Origin: Chinchilla lanigera | Lineage: Eukaryota > Chordata > Mammalia > Rodentia > Chinchillidae | DNA length: 64,000 bases | Assembly (NCBI RefSeq): GCF_000276665.1 | Contig: NW_004955438.1 | Coordinates: 6,604,996 to 6,668,995 of the forward strand | Reading direction: 5' to 3' | In this document: positions 35,228 to 48,006 of the stretch, in pieces | Numbering within the stretch: position 1 is the stretch's first letter | How the letters are laid out: each line of letters opens with the position of its first letter | The notes under the pieces: model-generated | What the model was told of the DNA's origin: nothing | Database searches by the model: none | What the model saw: only the letters and a program-made list of their open reading frames with translations | Position numbers and translations under genes: made by a program

Positions 35228-36150
35228 AAAACAAAATTTCATAACGAAATAATAGAATAACATAGTTAACACATTGTATATTTTTATCTTTAAAGTAGTT
35301 ATTCAGAGTACAAGATATAGGCATTTACATTTAGCACAAACCTTCCTCATCAATAGGCTAAGAGATGCCAATAAGAATAACTGACTTGCACATTTTTTCC
35401 TTTTCCCTTCTGTCCTTTTCCCTTTCTCCCATCCTAGATCCTTTTTCTTTTAGACAATTTCTTATGATTTCACAGCACCTATTGTATATTTTAAACCTCA
35501 TTTACTCTTTCAGTTTCTCACACCAGGGAGTCTATATGTTTACAAATGTGAACATGATTTATTTCTTTTATAAGTATAGTCCCAAGTCCTAGCCATTTAC
35601 CTATAAAGTTTCAAGTTTATCCTTCTTTATGGCTGAATTGTACTCCATTGTATATAAAAACCACATCTTTTTTTTTATCTATCCCTCAGCTGATGAGCAT
35701 CTGGATTGTTTCAAAGATTTAGCTATAACAAATTGTGTAGCTACAAACATGGGTGCACATATATTGCTGTGGTATGATGTTTTTAATTATCCTGGGAAGG
35801 CACTCAGAAGTGGAATAGCTGGGTCAAAAGGAACTTCTAACTCTAGTTTACTGAGGAATCTCCGTACTTATTTCCACAGTGGTTGCATCAGTCTACGTTC
35901 CCACTAACAGTGGAGAAGGGTTTCTTTTTCCCCGCAGCCCCTTCAGCATTTGTTATTTGTTGATTTCTTGAAGATAGCCATTTTTTTCCTGGGGTGAGAT
36001 GGAATCTTAGTGCTGTTTTAATTTGCATTTCTCAAATGACCAAAGCTGTTGAACATTTTTTCATATATTTATATGCTGTTTGTATTTCTTTATTTGGGAA
36101 GTATGTATTCATCTCAGATTGCCATTTTTGAATTGGGTCTTTGAACAAAA
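35228..36150 (-). mobile_element. L1 3' end: ORF2 C-terminus and 3' UTR, antisense
   Basis: The minus strand reads ORF2 C-terminal sequence (complement of 'ggctgaattgtactccattg', 'tccacagtggttgcatcagt', 'ttaatttgcatttctcaaat') and then the 3' UTR family seen at 49091-49493 (35228-35560). Numerous indels. It is colinear with the L1 at 48007-49493. Confidence 0.9.
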
Positions 36151-36228
36151 TTAATAAATCCTTAGCCAACCTTATGAAAAAATGAAAGAAAAGCCTTTCT
36201 TAAATTCATGCATTGAGAAATAAAGTGT

Positions 36229-36358
36229 AAGGCTGAGGATTTAGCTCAGCGGCACAGTGCCTGCTTGGCAATCAGAAGGTCTTGAGTTTGATTCCTGGTA
36301 CCAGAAAAAAAAAACAAAACAAACAAACAAAAAAACAAAAAAAAAAAAAAAGAGAGAG
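36229..36358 (+). mobile_element. ID-type SINE
   Basis: 'aaggctgaggatttagctca' through 'gtttgattcctggtaccag', then a long A-rich tail with CAAA units to about 36352. The body has a few substitutions compared with the other GGTACCGG-type copies. Flanking duplications are short and uncertain. Confidence 0.93.
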
Positions 36359-38085
36359 AACTAGTGTAATTGAATGAATAAAGAAGACAGGGATCACCAT
36401 GTTCAATTATTTTTCTAGGTCCCTTAGAATTGCCCCTATGAAAACTTATTTTGCAACTTTTGTTCCAAAGTTAATAAAATTAAATTATTAGTTTCTTTCC
36501 TTCCAATGTATTGATTCATATAAGTAAAATTTTATCACCTGAAGCACTCTTTAAATTAATTCAGTTAACTAAACATAGTATTCAATAATTCCACATTAGC
36601 AAAACAATGATAACATTTTTATAACCTGGTAATAAAAGTCTGAAATAACATCTTTCTGGAATACATGCAACATTTTCCAGTCTGGCGTGAAGATAGGTGT
36701 GCAGATACAACCAGGTTATTACAATAAAATTGTGCCTCACTTTCAAAATTGGCCCTCAAAAGCTTCAACTCATTTTCTATGACCTCCTGTCCATGGCTAG
36801 ATGAAAAACCCATGGCAGACTCGGGAGCCTCATACTAAGGATGGTAGAATCTCTATAACACTATATATTGGATGGGCAGATTGGAGAAACTGGCTACACC
36901 TCTATCACCCCTGGTAATTGAATTGTACATAAATCAGAAATATATGTCTATTTAATTAAGCTAATTAGATTTAACAGTTACATGTTACATCATTTACTAT
37001 TGGTTGACTGACACCCTTTGAAGATCAATATCCTCCTAAAGAAATATTTCCCTATTCATATAAAGCTCAGACCTTCTTCCTATTCCACACATAAAGAGTA
37101 TCCCTTGTATTGTGCGTATTGCATAATGTACCACAACAGAATCTTATGGACCCATACAGAGCACTATTCCCCAAAATCAAGGGTGACTGATCAAATCCTG
37201 GACCAAAATGAGTCAATTCTTTTTTTTCCCACATTGGGTCAGACACTAGTTAGATACTGACAGCAACTCAAATTGGTAGAATCCTGGATACGGAGTTTTG
37301 AGACAGTCATAATGGTCTTAGTATGAGGAAAGCAGAAAAACTGACGTGAATAAGGAAGAGAAATTAACAGCTACACAAGGAGAACCAAAGGAAAGTACCT
37401 ATTTTCTTTTAAACAGAAGCAGAAGAGATCGACAGCTTTTCACTGATGCTGAAGTCCTTTCTCCAAATCTGGTAAAGTCCAGATTCACTGTTGGTAATCG
37501 CTTTGGTGTGATACTCAGATGTTTGTCCACTAGATTTTCCTTCACTGTAAGCTACTTAGAACTGGCTTCTCTTGCTGTCACATAACCCTTTGCTAAGGCA
37601 ATACACAAGCTTTTTATCTATGTGCTGGTGTACAATCATCTCCCGCGAAATGCTGTCCCTGCCTGGCAACTTCCAACCATCCCGATTATGCTTATTTTTC
37701 ATGATCTCTTTGGTTCTTTCATGACAGTGTAATCAATAAGAATGAGGTCTTGTATATTCTCCAGATTTTCAAAGCACATCCTTATTGGAAAATAACAAAG
37801 AAAATAGACACACTTAGTTTCTGAATACTCAATGTAAGAATGAGAAGCTGTGAACATTGATTCTTTAAAATGTGAGAAAGGAAATGTTTTGTGAGTCAGA
37901 TAGTGGGATAAACTTATAGACATGCTTCAAACTATTTCAAAAGGTACACAATACAAAATAATGTACTGGCATATTTCTTTTAAAGTGTGTGTTTAGTTAA
38001 TTGAAATGTTTCAAATAAAACTCAAAGGGATTTTCTACAGCAAACCATTGCACTTGTATAGTTTCATTTCTCAAGTTTGCTTCTT
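36359..38085. other. Unassigned sequence
   Basis: No gene or repeat recognised. Confidence 0.35.
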
Positions 38086-38089
38086 TTAT

Positions 38090-38575
38090 TTTTTTCTTTT
38101 AAGTTTATTTTAGAAATAGAAAGAAAACATTTACAAACAGATATCCATTTACAAAATATCATAAGAACAATACAAACAATACAGAGTTACAGAAAAATGG
38201 TAGGAAATTAACAATTGTTATTGTATTACGTATTGCTATCTTCTAAGTGGCTTCTCAGGAAAATTAATAGAGGCATGCAAGATTGTTCAAATAAGTAATC
38301 ATTAACTGTTCCTTTCAGTAAAGCGATAGAAGTCAGTAGTACAACTATGTTAGCTATCCTGTATATACATACATAAGTAATTTCCCCTTCTTCCCCTGCT
38401 CTTCTCCCACACCCCAATTGCCCTTTACTTTTGAGCATTTTCCTTTCTTTCTACAATGTCTATCATACCTCCTAGTTTTTATTCACTCTTTCAGGGTCTT
38501 ACACTAGTGAGACAATATGTTGCTTACAATGCAAGTCTGATTTATTTCACTTCTGAGTATGATCTCTAGTAAGTT
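38090..38575 (-). mobile_element. L1 3' UTR with end of ORF2, antisense
   Basis: Its right end, antisense, matches 'ctagagaccatactcataag' of the L1 at 49019-49038, so it includes the last ORF2 codons. The rest matches the 3' UTR ('gtaggaaattaacaattgtt', 'agtagtacaactatgttagc' on the plus strand). The A-rich end is at the left. Confidence 0.88.
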
Positions 38576-38844
38576 TGCTTCTTTTAAAAGAACATTATAT
38601 GCTTAGAAAAATATTTGAGGAGATTTCTAGATTTGTAAATTTTATTTCTGCTCTCTTCTGGTGAACTTTTTTTAGTATTTTATTGGTTTGTGTTCTGGGC
38701 ATTATTATGCCTGAAACATTCTGATATTAGACAAAAAAGTTCTTTAAATTTCATTAGTTTATAGTAATTCCGGTTATTGGTATTATGATCATCTCTTGCC
38801 TCTTTCTGAATTTTGCATCATAAATATTGTGAATCAAGGCAGCA

Positions 38845-38955
38845 TTCTGTGCCAATCACTGAAAGATTTTTGCCTAGATATACTCAATCTTCACAACCAG
38901 AAGATTAGGGAAGTGTTTTACAAAAGAGGAAATTAAGTATTGTGGATAATATTTA
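38845..38955 (-). mobile_element. Possible MIR, antisense
   Basis: 'gatatactcaatcttcacaa' and 'ttttacaaaagaggaaatta' resemble the antisense MIR core ('acaaccctatgaggtaggta...ttacagatgaggaaactgag'). Weak. Confidence 0.4.
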
Positions 38956-41575
38956 TGATTCTGGGTTAAATTATAGTGAATAAACAATTGCATTGGGACA
39001 TTAGTCTACTTTAGTTCAAAACCCTGTTCTTTGTCCTGTAATCTCTCAGGGAAGAGGATAGAGAGGAATGTGAACTTTGTGAAGCATTTTTGAGGGTGTG
39101 CAGAAAGATGACTTTGAGGTGGATAGTAGCTCTAACTTGGGAAAGTGCTGGATAGGAATAGGGGAATTTGATAGCAAAGTATGACCACACAGAATATGAC
39201 AGTGCTTTAATGTAGAATTTACTGTATTCTATCTTAAATGCTGCCTTTTGGAAAGAATTAGAAGGGCAAAAGAATTGAGGGGCGAAATCCCAATCATAAT
39301 CTGCTTGGAGTGGAGTATGAAGCAGAACTGGCAGAACACCAGCTGAGTGAAAACTACCATGGTGTTACCAAACTCTGCGTAGGAATGAGTGAGGAAGTTG
39401 AGATCAAAACTATTCACATATGATAGGTAAGCAGATGCGTTCGTATTTATTTGTTAATACTTAATGCCTTATGCTGCTTCCTTCTCTGGAAGTAGCAAGC
39501 TTAATACTTTGTGCAATAGTCAAATTAGTAAGAGGCATCGAGCAAACTGAGAGATGATGAACTTTTCTCTGAGAAGCCATTTCAGCACTACCATCTGGAA
39601 TACTACAATTTGGTTTTTGTTCGGTTTCTGCTACCTTGTGTCCAAGCCTTGGGAAGCCTTACCTTTCCTCCATGAATTTTAGCCAAACTCAGCATTAATT
39701 TAGGACTAGAACACATTCACAGTGGTTTCATATTCTTTCCTTTTCAGTAATTTTCCCAGACTTTAAAAAGGTTAAGGTTTAATTGTTTTGAAAAAAGAAT
39801 AAAAAAACCCTCCTGAGACCCTGAAGTTAAGTTTTTGCTATTATCTTACCTGTCTGTAGAGAGTAAGAGAGACTTGCTATATGTACAGTGTGGTGGGTCA
39901 GACAAAGCCCTGCGCAGGGAGAAGGTAGATTGCTGCTGATTCCAGCACAGCAGAAAGCCAGCCATGGCTGTACAGATTCTGGACCGGGCAAATATCCCTT
40001 TTCAGAGTCTTTCTGCTGATGAGACATTCCTGCAAACCATGGGCTCAGCTTCTCTGGAAAGTAAAGGAATCATGGAGCAGCCAGAAAAATAAATGCTTTT
40101 AATGGACTAAAAGTTACAAATGCGGTATGGCATATGGAATAAATTATGAAGAAGTAATCATGATACTAGAAGCAGTAGATTTAATAAGACTCCATTTGCA
40201 CCACACAAACAGAATTAGGAATAAACTCGATATGATGACATGGACAAAGCCACACAGGAGCATTTTCCTTCTGTGACATTTATTTATCTGTCTTCTTAAA
40301 AAGAAAATAATTGATGTTTTGTACTCTTGCTTTAACTCTTGAGAACAAACATGTGTCCTAACATACCTCTAATGCTTGAGTAATGACTTTAAGATTTCTG
40401 TCCCTCTCTCTGTTCTTTTAAATAGGTTTGCGGTCATACAATACCATAAGAAATTCTGCTTTGTCATCAAAAAAATGCCTCCATAGTTCAATGGAATTTT
40501 TAAAAAAACTGTCTGTAGCCTTGGAGCTGAGGACTAGTAATATTTGAAAGTTGGGACTTTTCCCTGTGAAATTAATTTTATTTTATATTCCACTCAGCAT
40601 AATGTATATATAGACTGATCTATTTAACTTCTAGCTTCTCAAGCATTTTCCCTATATGCTTATGATTGAGTTTCTTAGTTCATGGGTAAAATCTGAAGCA
40701 GAATAATTATTGGATTTCTTTATAGTGAAGAAAAGTGTGTGGGATGTTCCATACTAATTCCCAAATTATGAATAAAATATCAGTTTTAAAATCAGAAGAG
40801 AGTAGTATTGCTTTGACTTTTAAGTATTACAAAATAAAATAGAATGCCATATTAAACAGTTTACTTAAAGAATACTTCTTAGCACCTCATAGTCTGTACT
40901 TTGTGCAGTAAAAACTAATGAAGTTTAAAATTAAATTATTTTACACTCTACTGGTGGCAATTGCATTAAGGATTGAAACAAATAGTGTTTTGGTATTGTC
41001 AGCGTTCATAATTTGCTCATTCTCCTTCTTCAGCTTTGGGATGTATGAGTTCAATATTTACATCATACTTTGTTCCAACTTATCAAATAATATTTGACAC
41101 ACAAAAATACATTTTCTTTTACAATGTGAACCACAAGTGAACTCCTGTATACAGGCTCTTCATTTAACCAACTTCTATTTTAACCCCAATTGCATGATGT
41201 TCATTCTTTTCCAGATCTAACAACTATCTTTAGTATTGTAGTTATAATTATCATGCCATTTTTAAATTACAATTTTATACCACATAAGTATGCAATCTTA
41301 AACCATATATACTACTTAATTGCCTGTCTTTGTAAGGCTTAGATTTGTATACTGTAATTATTTTTCTGTTATGGTCTTCATTTTGACTGATATTGTTTCT
41401 ATGATCTTTTCTTTTAGTATGTGGCTATAGTTTGTTTTCTTTGCTATGTAATGTTGCATTGATTATCATTATTTGTATTGTCAGCTTTTATCTTGTTTAT
41501 TTTGCTTTTTAAAACAATACTATAAGTTGAATTTTACACATTTTTTGGTTCGTGACTTTCAATACTGAGTTAAAA
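38956..41575. other. Unassigned sequence
   Basis: AT-rich with no recognised gene or repeat. The interval is notable only for its length. Confidence 0.35.
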
Positions 41576-42130
41576 CTGGGAATATTCACGTAATGGCCAG
41601 GGAAATATTGTGAAGCACTCTACAGAGGATAGGCTATTACACTACATGCAAGCTGATAATATAACAGCTATTTTAATGGATACTGATAAAAGACACAATA
41701 CTCCCAAGTCAAAGACAAAGGACTTCAATATTCATGGCTAAAGCAATAATCAGAGCTTTATGATCACTAGTATCAACTTCCCATGCCCACAAGTACCACA
41801 GGCATAACACAAATGGTCCAGTAAGGAATTCCAAATGTACATCAGGCTGTGTTACAAGAGAGTAGCTCTGGCTTAGGTGATAGTCTGCTTACCTCCTGAT
41901 CCTACCATTTGCCTTAGAAGAAGGTATTACCTCATATCTCAAGCTTGTTAACTTCAACACAGTCTCAACTAATGACCTGGCAAGAGAGTGGTGAGGGTTT
42001 TAAAATTTTGGAACAACCAACCAGTATGTGCAGCAACGTCATGGCACATGGTACTTTGCCTCTCTTCCCCCAAATATGTGTTTATGACAGAAGCAGTTAC
42101 CTTCAGTATTTAAGGTGAATACTGATATTT
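41576..42130. other. Unassigned GC-richer segment, perhaps an LTR or ERV relic
   Basis: Composition differs from its AT-rich flanks, and phrases such as 'caagtaccacaggcataaca' suggest an old retroelement. I recognise neither termini nor a polyadenylation signal, so this is not identified. Confidence 0.2.
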
Positions 42131-42769
42131 TCTACTCAATTTCATTTTCAAATTTGTATGTATTCTCCATCAAAAGGCTTTCACAGGCAAAATATGGAAA
42201 TACTCTAGAAAAAAAAAACAAACAGTAAAGAAAAATCACTATGGTAATATACACAGTACTTAAGATTGTGATTGCTGGATTGTATCTGGTCTTAAAATGC
42301 AATGAGACTTGTTTTACAAGGTGGTTTATCAGTCATTTATCACTCTCTGTTTCATAAGCAATGCTTGATTTCCCCTTTACATACCTAACTTGGCAAGAAA
42401 TTTTAAATTTTAATAATCAAATATTACATAGTTATACCTAATTTCATACTAATTTCATGAGTTTGGCTCATCTGTAAATTGAGATTTTCTTCCCTTCCAA
42501 ATGTCAGTTTTGAAGAGAGATGATCTCTTCATAGTGTTTGTGCTCAATATTTTCATAGATGTAAGGCCATTTAATGATGTTAAATTTTCCATTTTGAGTG
42601 AAAATGTTTTATTTTATTATGATAAGAAATAACTATAAGCCATTAGTCATATATTCCGCTAAATTTCTTTCTAAAAGTTTTAAATATATTTATCAATATT
42701 AAAATTAATCAAATAGCTTAGAAATACTGCATAAAAGAATAAACTTTATACAATATAAATTCTAAAACG

Positions 42770-43430
42770 TTCTTGCGGGGAACCACGTACTTCCGACACA
42801 CAGTGGTACAAAGCAATGATTCCTATTACAGCAGGGCAGAATAGAGGAATAGGTTGAAATCAGACCAAAGGAGAAATGAAAAGTGCCCGGGCAAACATTA
42901 GATCCTATTGCTCTATGTGCAGCATCCAGGACAAGTTGTGGTGAGTTGAGAACTCCTGAGGGTTTGGGTAGCCGCAGCCTACAGAATTGCTTACTGTAGT
43001 CTGTGTGGCATATTTCTTGAGCTGGATCTGCTCAGTGCCTACAGAATTCCTTGGGAGATGTTCAGTATTCCTGGCATCTCTAAATTTCTAGTGGCCCCAC
43101 TGTACTTTCAGCATCATTCTCACAGCTTTATGCCCCTCTTTTTCAAAGGCACGTTACTTGGCTACCTAGATCTTTTGAAATGTTTCTGGAAGCCTCTGTG
43201 TTCACATAAATCTTAGATTTTGCATATCTATAGAAAATAACACTACATGAATGATACCAAGATCTGTTGTCAACCCCTTGGATCATGCTATAAGGTCATT
43301 TTACCATATTCTAAATTTTTCCTAGCTGATACCTCCATCCTTTCTGTGCTCCCACTACAAACCTATTTCAATGGCTTCTAAATCACAAAATCAGATACAG
43401 TCACAGTAACAACTCCACTCTTCATGTCAG
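42770..43430 (-). repeat. Possible MaLR-type internal region
   Basis: A GC-richer, non-coding segment directly left of the antisense MaLR-type LTR, which is where the internal part of a minus-strand element with a 5' LTR at 43435-43745 would lie. The call is from position and composition, not from motif matches. Confidence 0.28.
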
Positions 43431-43434
43431 TTTT

Positions 43435-43745
43435 CTGCATTAGTCATTTATCTGTCACTGAAATACAATAAACTATACCTATGACTTAAAGGAGGAGAGA
43501 CCTATTCTGGCTAACAGTTCCAGTGGGTTCAGTCCATGGTTAATCGTTAGAAAGGCATAAATGGCATGGTAAAAAGACATGGGATGGGTAAGGTGTTCAG
43601 TGCATAGTTGTCAGGAAACAGAGAAAAGTGAGGCACTTATTAGTGAATACACCCTCCAAGTCACTTGCCTAGTGACCCACCCACTTGAATGAGGTCCCAT
43701 CTCTGAATGTGAGACTTTTGGGTGACATTCTGGGTGTAAGCCTTA
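43435..43745 (-). repeat. MaLR-type LTR, antisense
   Basis: 'tgtcactgaaatacaataaa', 'gacttaaaggaggagagacc', 'ttccagtgggttcagtccat' and the right part 'gaatgaggtcccatctctga' follow the antisense layout also visible at 54700-55025. Confidence 0.6.
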
Positions 43746-44059
43746 AGAAATACATGCAATTATACTGATTATAATTTTAAAAAACGTTAAAATGTTCTAT
43801 ATTGTTGAGGATATGGGCCAGTTTCTTGCATGATTTTCACTTACATAAGTAGATATATTTTCCTGGCTATCATTGCCTGTACAGTTTTCCAAACATAGCT
43901 TTTCCATGTTGAAAATGAGATGGTATATGGCTTATTTATGAATCAACTCAGCCTATATTCTTATAATTTTTTTCATATTTAAAGATTATAATTGTCTTTT
44001 GTTATTCAAAATGCATTTCCATAAATGTTATTCCCACTCAATAAACAATATTCATTTTT

Positions 44060-44335
44060 CAAAATTTTAGTTTAGAGAAAGAAAAATTAATAAAAATGAT
44101 AATTTCTAAAGAAGATGACAGAAAATTAACAATGGTTATGACACTGTATATTGTTATCTTTGAAGTAGTTGCTCAGATTACAAGATACAGGCATGCAAAG
44201 TTTACCATGCAATATAAACACAAACTGCTTCTTTCATTGAACTAATAGAAATTAGTAATACAATTATCTTAGCTATCTTGTATATCTATACACACACACA
44301 TTAATAGTCATCATTTGTGTTATGCTTTTATCCCT
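44060..44335 (-). mobile_element. L1 3' UTR fragment, antisense
   Basis: The plus strand shows 'gacagaaaattaacaatggt', 'gttatctttgaagtagttgc' and 'aattatcttagctatcttgt', the antisense of the 3' UTR at 49200-49380. Same family as at 14120 and 38090. Confidence 0.82.
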
Positions 44336-44399
44336 TATTTATCAAACTTTATACATCACTTTTGAATTTTTTAAAACATTTGGTAAGAATCACTCTTCC

Positions 44400-46930
44400 A
44401 CATTCCAAAGACATAAAATTTATTGAGTCTTGGCTGAATTTTTAAATACATCACATGCATGTTGACAATTTGGCAATCAATAAGCTCCAGAACATTCCAT
44501 AAATCAACTTTCTTTATTTCTCATGTTTACATATTTCTAATATTCCTCTTCAGCCAAGTATTTATCAGAATTGGCATAAAATAATAGAACATGAAAGTCA
44601 TGGCTATCTGCAGACAGGAAGAGAGAATGTTTCTTTGTGTGAACTGTTTGTGATAATGAATAGCTTAAGAAAACATTATGAAACCAATGTTTCTAAGATT
44701 TATTAAAGTAATTCCCAGAAAGATGCAAATGCTACATTTTTATTTGAAAACAGAACTAAAATTCAATGAAGTTTGAGTGGGAACAAATTTAAATATACTA
44801 GGGCCAAACTGAGGTCTTCTTTCCCCTTATATCAAGCATGCATTGTTGATTTATATAACATGTCTGGTCCTGCAGGCATTGCAGTATAAGACCCCTGTTC
44901 TCTACATTTTCTTCCACAGAGTTCTGTCTTTTCATTAGTAATGAGCTGACTTGATTCTTGGAATAGCTCCACTTTATTGTCCCTGAAGTAATCATCACCT
45001 CTCCTTTTATAAGTTTCTTGTGGACACGTACTCATTTCTATATCTGGTACAATTTAAAACATAGTCTTTCATTCTGTCATCTTATATATTACCCTTTCAT
45101 TATATTAGTCACAAAACCTTGTGATTTTTGGCTACTGCTCCACCTTCTAGTAGTTACTCTCTGATATATATGGCCTGTTCTTATTTTTTGTGTGAAGTTG
45201 GTCAAGCCAATATATCTAGCATTTTCTCTTTAGTTCTCTTACAACATCTTTAGGGCTTTGCATAAAACTCAACCTAATAACTACATGTTGAACAAAATCT
45301 CAAGATAATATCATTGAAACTTATTTCTAACCCAATTAAAATTTTCTCCTGTGATACACCAGCCATCTGGGATTAAGTTCCTCAGTGGAGTCACAGCTAT
45401 TTGTTGGAGGTACTGTGGTACAAGGTCTGGTCAAGTGTTCTCATGGGTCATTTGGACCATGTCTTGTTTTGTAGATATTGTTAACACAGAGTTATTTCTG
45501 AATACATTCAGTGTGGAGGCTTTGATAACAGTGGAATTGTGCAAGTTAAATTATTATGATGTCTTTAAAGTCCTGTTCAATACAGGAATGATGTAGTGAT
45601 AAAGGAAAAGAGTAACTTAACTCAAATGTTAAAATGCTAACTCTTAATGTCATTGCCTTAGGTTTGGGGGAAGTAAAAATCATGAGTGGAGTCTTCATGA
45701 ATGGGATCAGTTCCTTTACAGAAGGAACCCCAGAGAGCTCCTTACTCTCTTTCCATCATGAAAAGATACAGTGAGAAAGCTGTAATCTGTGAGTAGCCGT
45801 GCGCAAGCCTGAAGTGGTTGTCTACCATGAATCAATCATGAGGACCTAGAACCTTATTCTTTGATGTCTTCCCTTCACATCTGTGAGGGATAAAGTTCAG
45901 TTATTTTAAACTACACAGTCTATGGCCATTTGCTACAGTAGTTGCAACACATGAAGACAGGAAAGTTAACAGAACACCGGGAAAATGAATGGAAAGGATA
46001 TTAGTGCAGAGCAGGAGATGGCCTAAAATACCTTCCCCAGTCATAAACATATGCTGGTCCTCAAATAACCTTACCCTAATTTGTATTGTCACATTGTTTT
46101 CTTGTAAAGGCCAGGGCAATTTCTTCACTCTGTCTTACCTTCTTTCCCACAGTTCCCAAATCCCAATCTAAGCCACAGATTCTCAACTTTGTCTTTAAAA
46201 ATTCCCAGTGTTTTTCCCTATTATGTTGCAAGGTCATACCAGATGAATTCTATACATTATCTCCAAGTTACCTTGAATTACAGGAATTACTCTTCCCATT
46301 TTTCCCCATGATATCACCTACCCAACTTTACTAGCTTTTTAATAGTATAAGAGGGACTTTTTTTCCTTAATGATTGATTTGTTCAGAAGCACCTGTTTTT
46401 TCCACCAAAGTTCATTAGCCCCCAAGGCAGGGTTGGATAAAAACTGGAGGACCCAGGCAGCCATTTAAAGTAATCCAGGTGATTCTCTAAAGGGTTGTAA
46501 TTAAAGTTCGTCTATCCTAAAAACTCTTCGTAAATTATAGGAGAAGAACTTACCTTCAGCACCTGGAGCTGATAAAGGATGTCCTGAGAGAGAAAAATCC
46601 AGACAAAGAGGACTCTCGGGAAACGCAGTGTCTGGCAGAAGTAGGATGGAGCGTGGGTGGAAAGATTATTGTTCCTTAAGAAAAGAAGGAAATGTTTTAG
46701 AGAGGTGTGTAGCACAGTGCGCTTTTGGCTGTTTGAGAAACTTACTTTCTTATGTGACAGAGAAGGATGATTTATTCTTCAGGAGAAAATAAGTGTTCTA
46801 ATCTCCCTTTCTCTACTAACAATTAAGGTGTTGATGGATGCCGAAATCTAGAGATCTTGACAAAGCAGGGAGAGGGAATTGTAATATTACAGCACGTGTG
46901 AGATTGTTTATAAAATTAAGACAAAAATTA
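44400..46930. other. Unassigned sequence
   Basis: No repeat recognised. Short frames on both strands show no family features. Some stretches (45350-45600, 45960-46200) are of average GC. Confidence 0.35.
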
Positions 46931-47103
46931 TAAATTCTCTTCTTTTAGTTGTATTTGTGTTTCATGATACTCTTGGGAGGTGAATAATGCCAGCTCCACT
47001 CCCTGGGTGGGGAGGGTCTTTCCAAAGAGAAGAAGCTGCATATCTCATTATTTTTCCATTTGCTTTAGATTACACATGATGATTAGGTCATTTATATATG
47101 GCC

Positions 47104-47198
47104 TTCCTCCTTCCCACCTCCTTCTCCTCCTCCACTTTACCTCCTCTTCTGCCTCTTCCTCCTCCCTTTACTCTTACCTCTTTCTCTTCCTTCTTCAT
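47104..47198. repeat. Pyrimidine-rich low-complexity tract
   Basis: Irregular TCC/CTT units over about 95 bases. Confidence 0.85.
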
Positions 47199-47209
47199 TG
47201 ACAGCTTTC

Positions 47210-47890
47210 CTTATAGTGACAACAATATATTTTAAAGAAATTGTTTCATTTAACGGTGTATCCTGGCGATGTTTCCCTGTTCTCCTCTGGCGAGCTCTGT
47301 AGACCGCAGACACAGGAAGACACCTCAGCTAAGGGGCTTTTCTAATGAAGAAAATCAATAGATGATTTTCCACATTTATTTGTTTATGTACTATTCCTCT
47401 GTGATTGGATCACTATGATTTATTCCATGGAAGGTCTAGAGTTTCTTACTGTATCTAGCTAGTTCAAAATAGATTTCATAAATAAGTATAGATTTTTATT
47501 GGATTCCAAATAACTGTTTATTATTATTATTTTGGTGATTTCTAGGAGAAAAGTGTTAATCGAGTAATTAGTCCTATAAACTCTGGATTTTAACACTCAC
47601 ATAACTGAAACAAACATGTAAATAAACAACCTACATGTCATGGCTAATTTGCTGGTTTCATATCTAGGAACTCTTGAAAACATTAGTCTTCATGCTAATC
47701 CCTAAGATATCTAAAGTGTACAGAAGTGAAGCTGTACCTTTTATCAAGTAAAATTAACCAAATTCTTCTTTCTTGTGAGGTAACATTCTCAGATGTGAAC
47801 ATGATCTCAGAAATTTTGAATCTCTTTTTGGTAAAATAAAACTATGTCAAACAAATACAGTTATTACCAGTTTAAGTTTAGAGCAGTAAC
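47210..47890. other. Unassigned sequence
   Basis: AT-rich, no feature recognised. The right end is the flank of the ID-L1 pair. Confidence 0.35.
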
Positions 47891-47902
47891 AAAAATATAA
47901 GA

Positions 47903-48003
47903 GCTACAGCGGCAAAAGCGCCTTCCTGGCAAGCACAAGGTCATGAGTTCGGTTCCTGGTACTGGAGAAAAAAAACAAAAAAACCAAAACAAAACAAAAC
48001 AAA
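47903..48003 (+). mobile_element. ID-type SINE, 5'-truncated, abutting an L1
   Basis: The copy begins at about base 14 of the ID body ('agctacagcggcaaaagcg'), lacking 'ggggctggggattt'. It is otherwise close to the young copies, ends in 'ggttcctggtactgg', and carries a tail of A with CAAAA units that runs directly into L1 sequence at about 48007. Confidence 0.9.
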
Positions 48004-48006
48004 TCA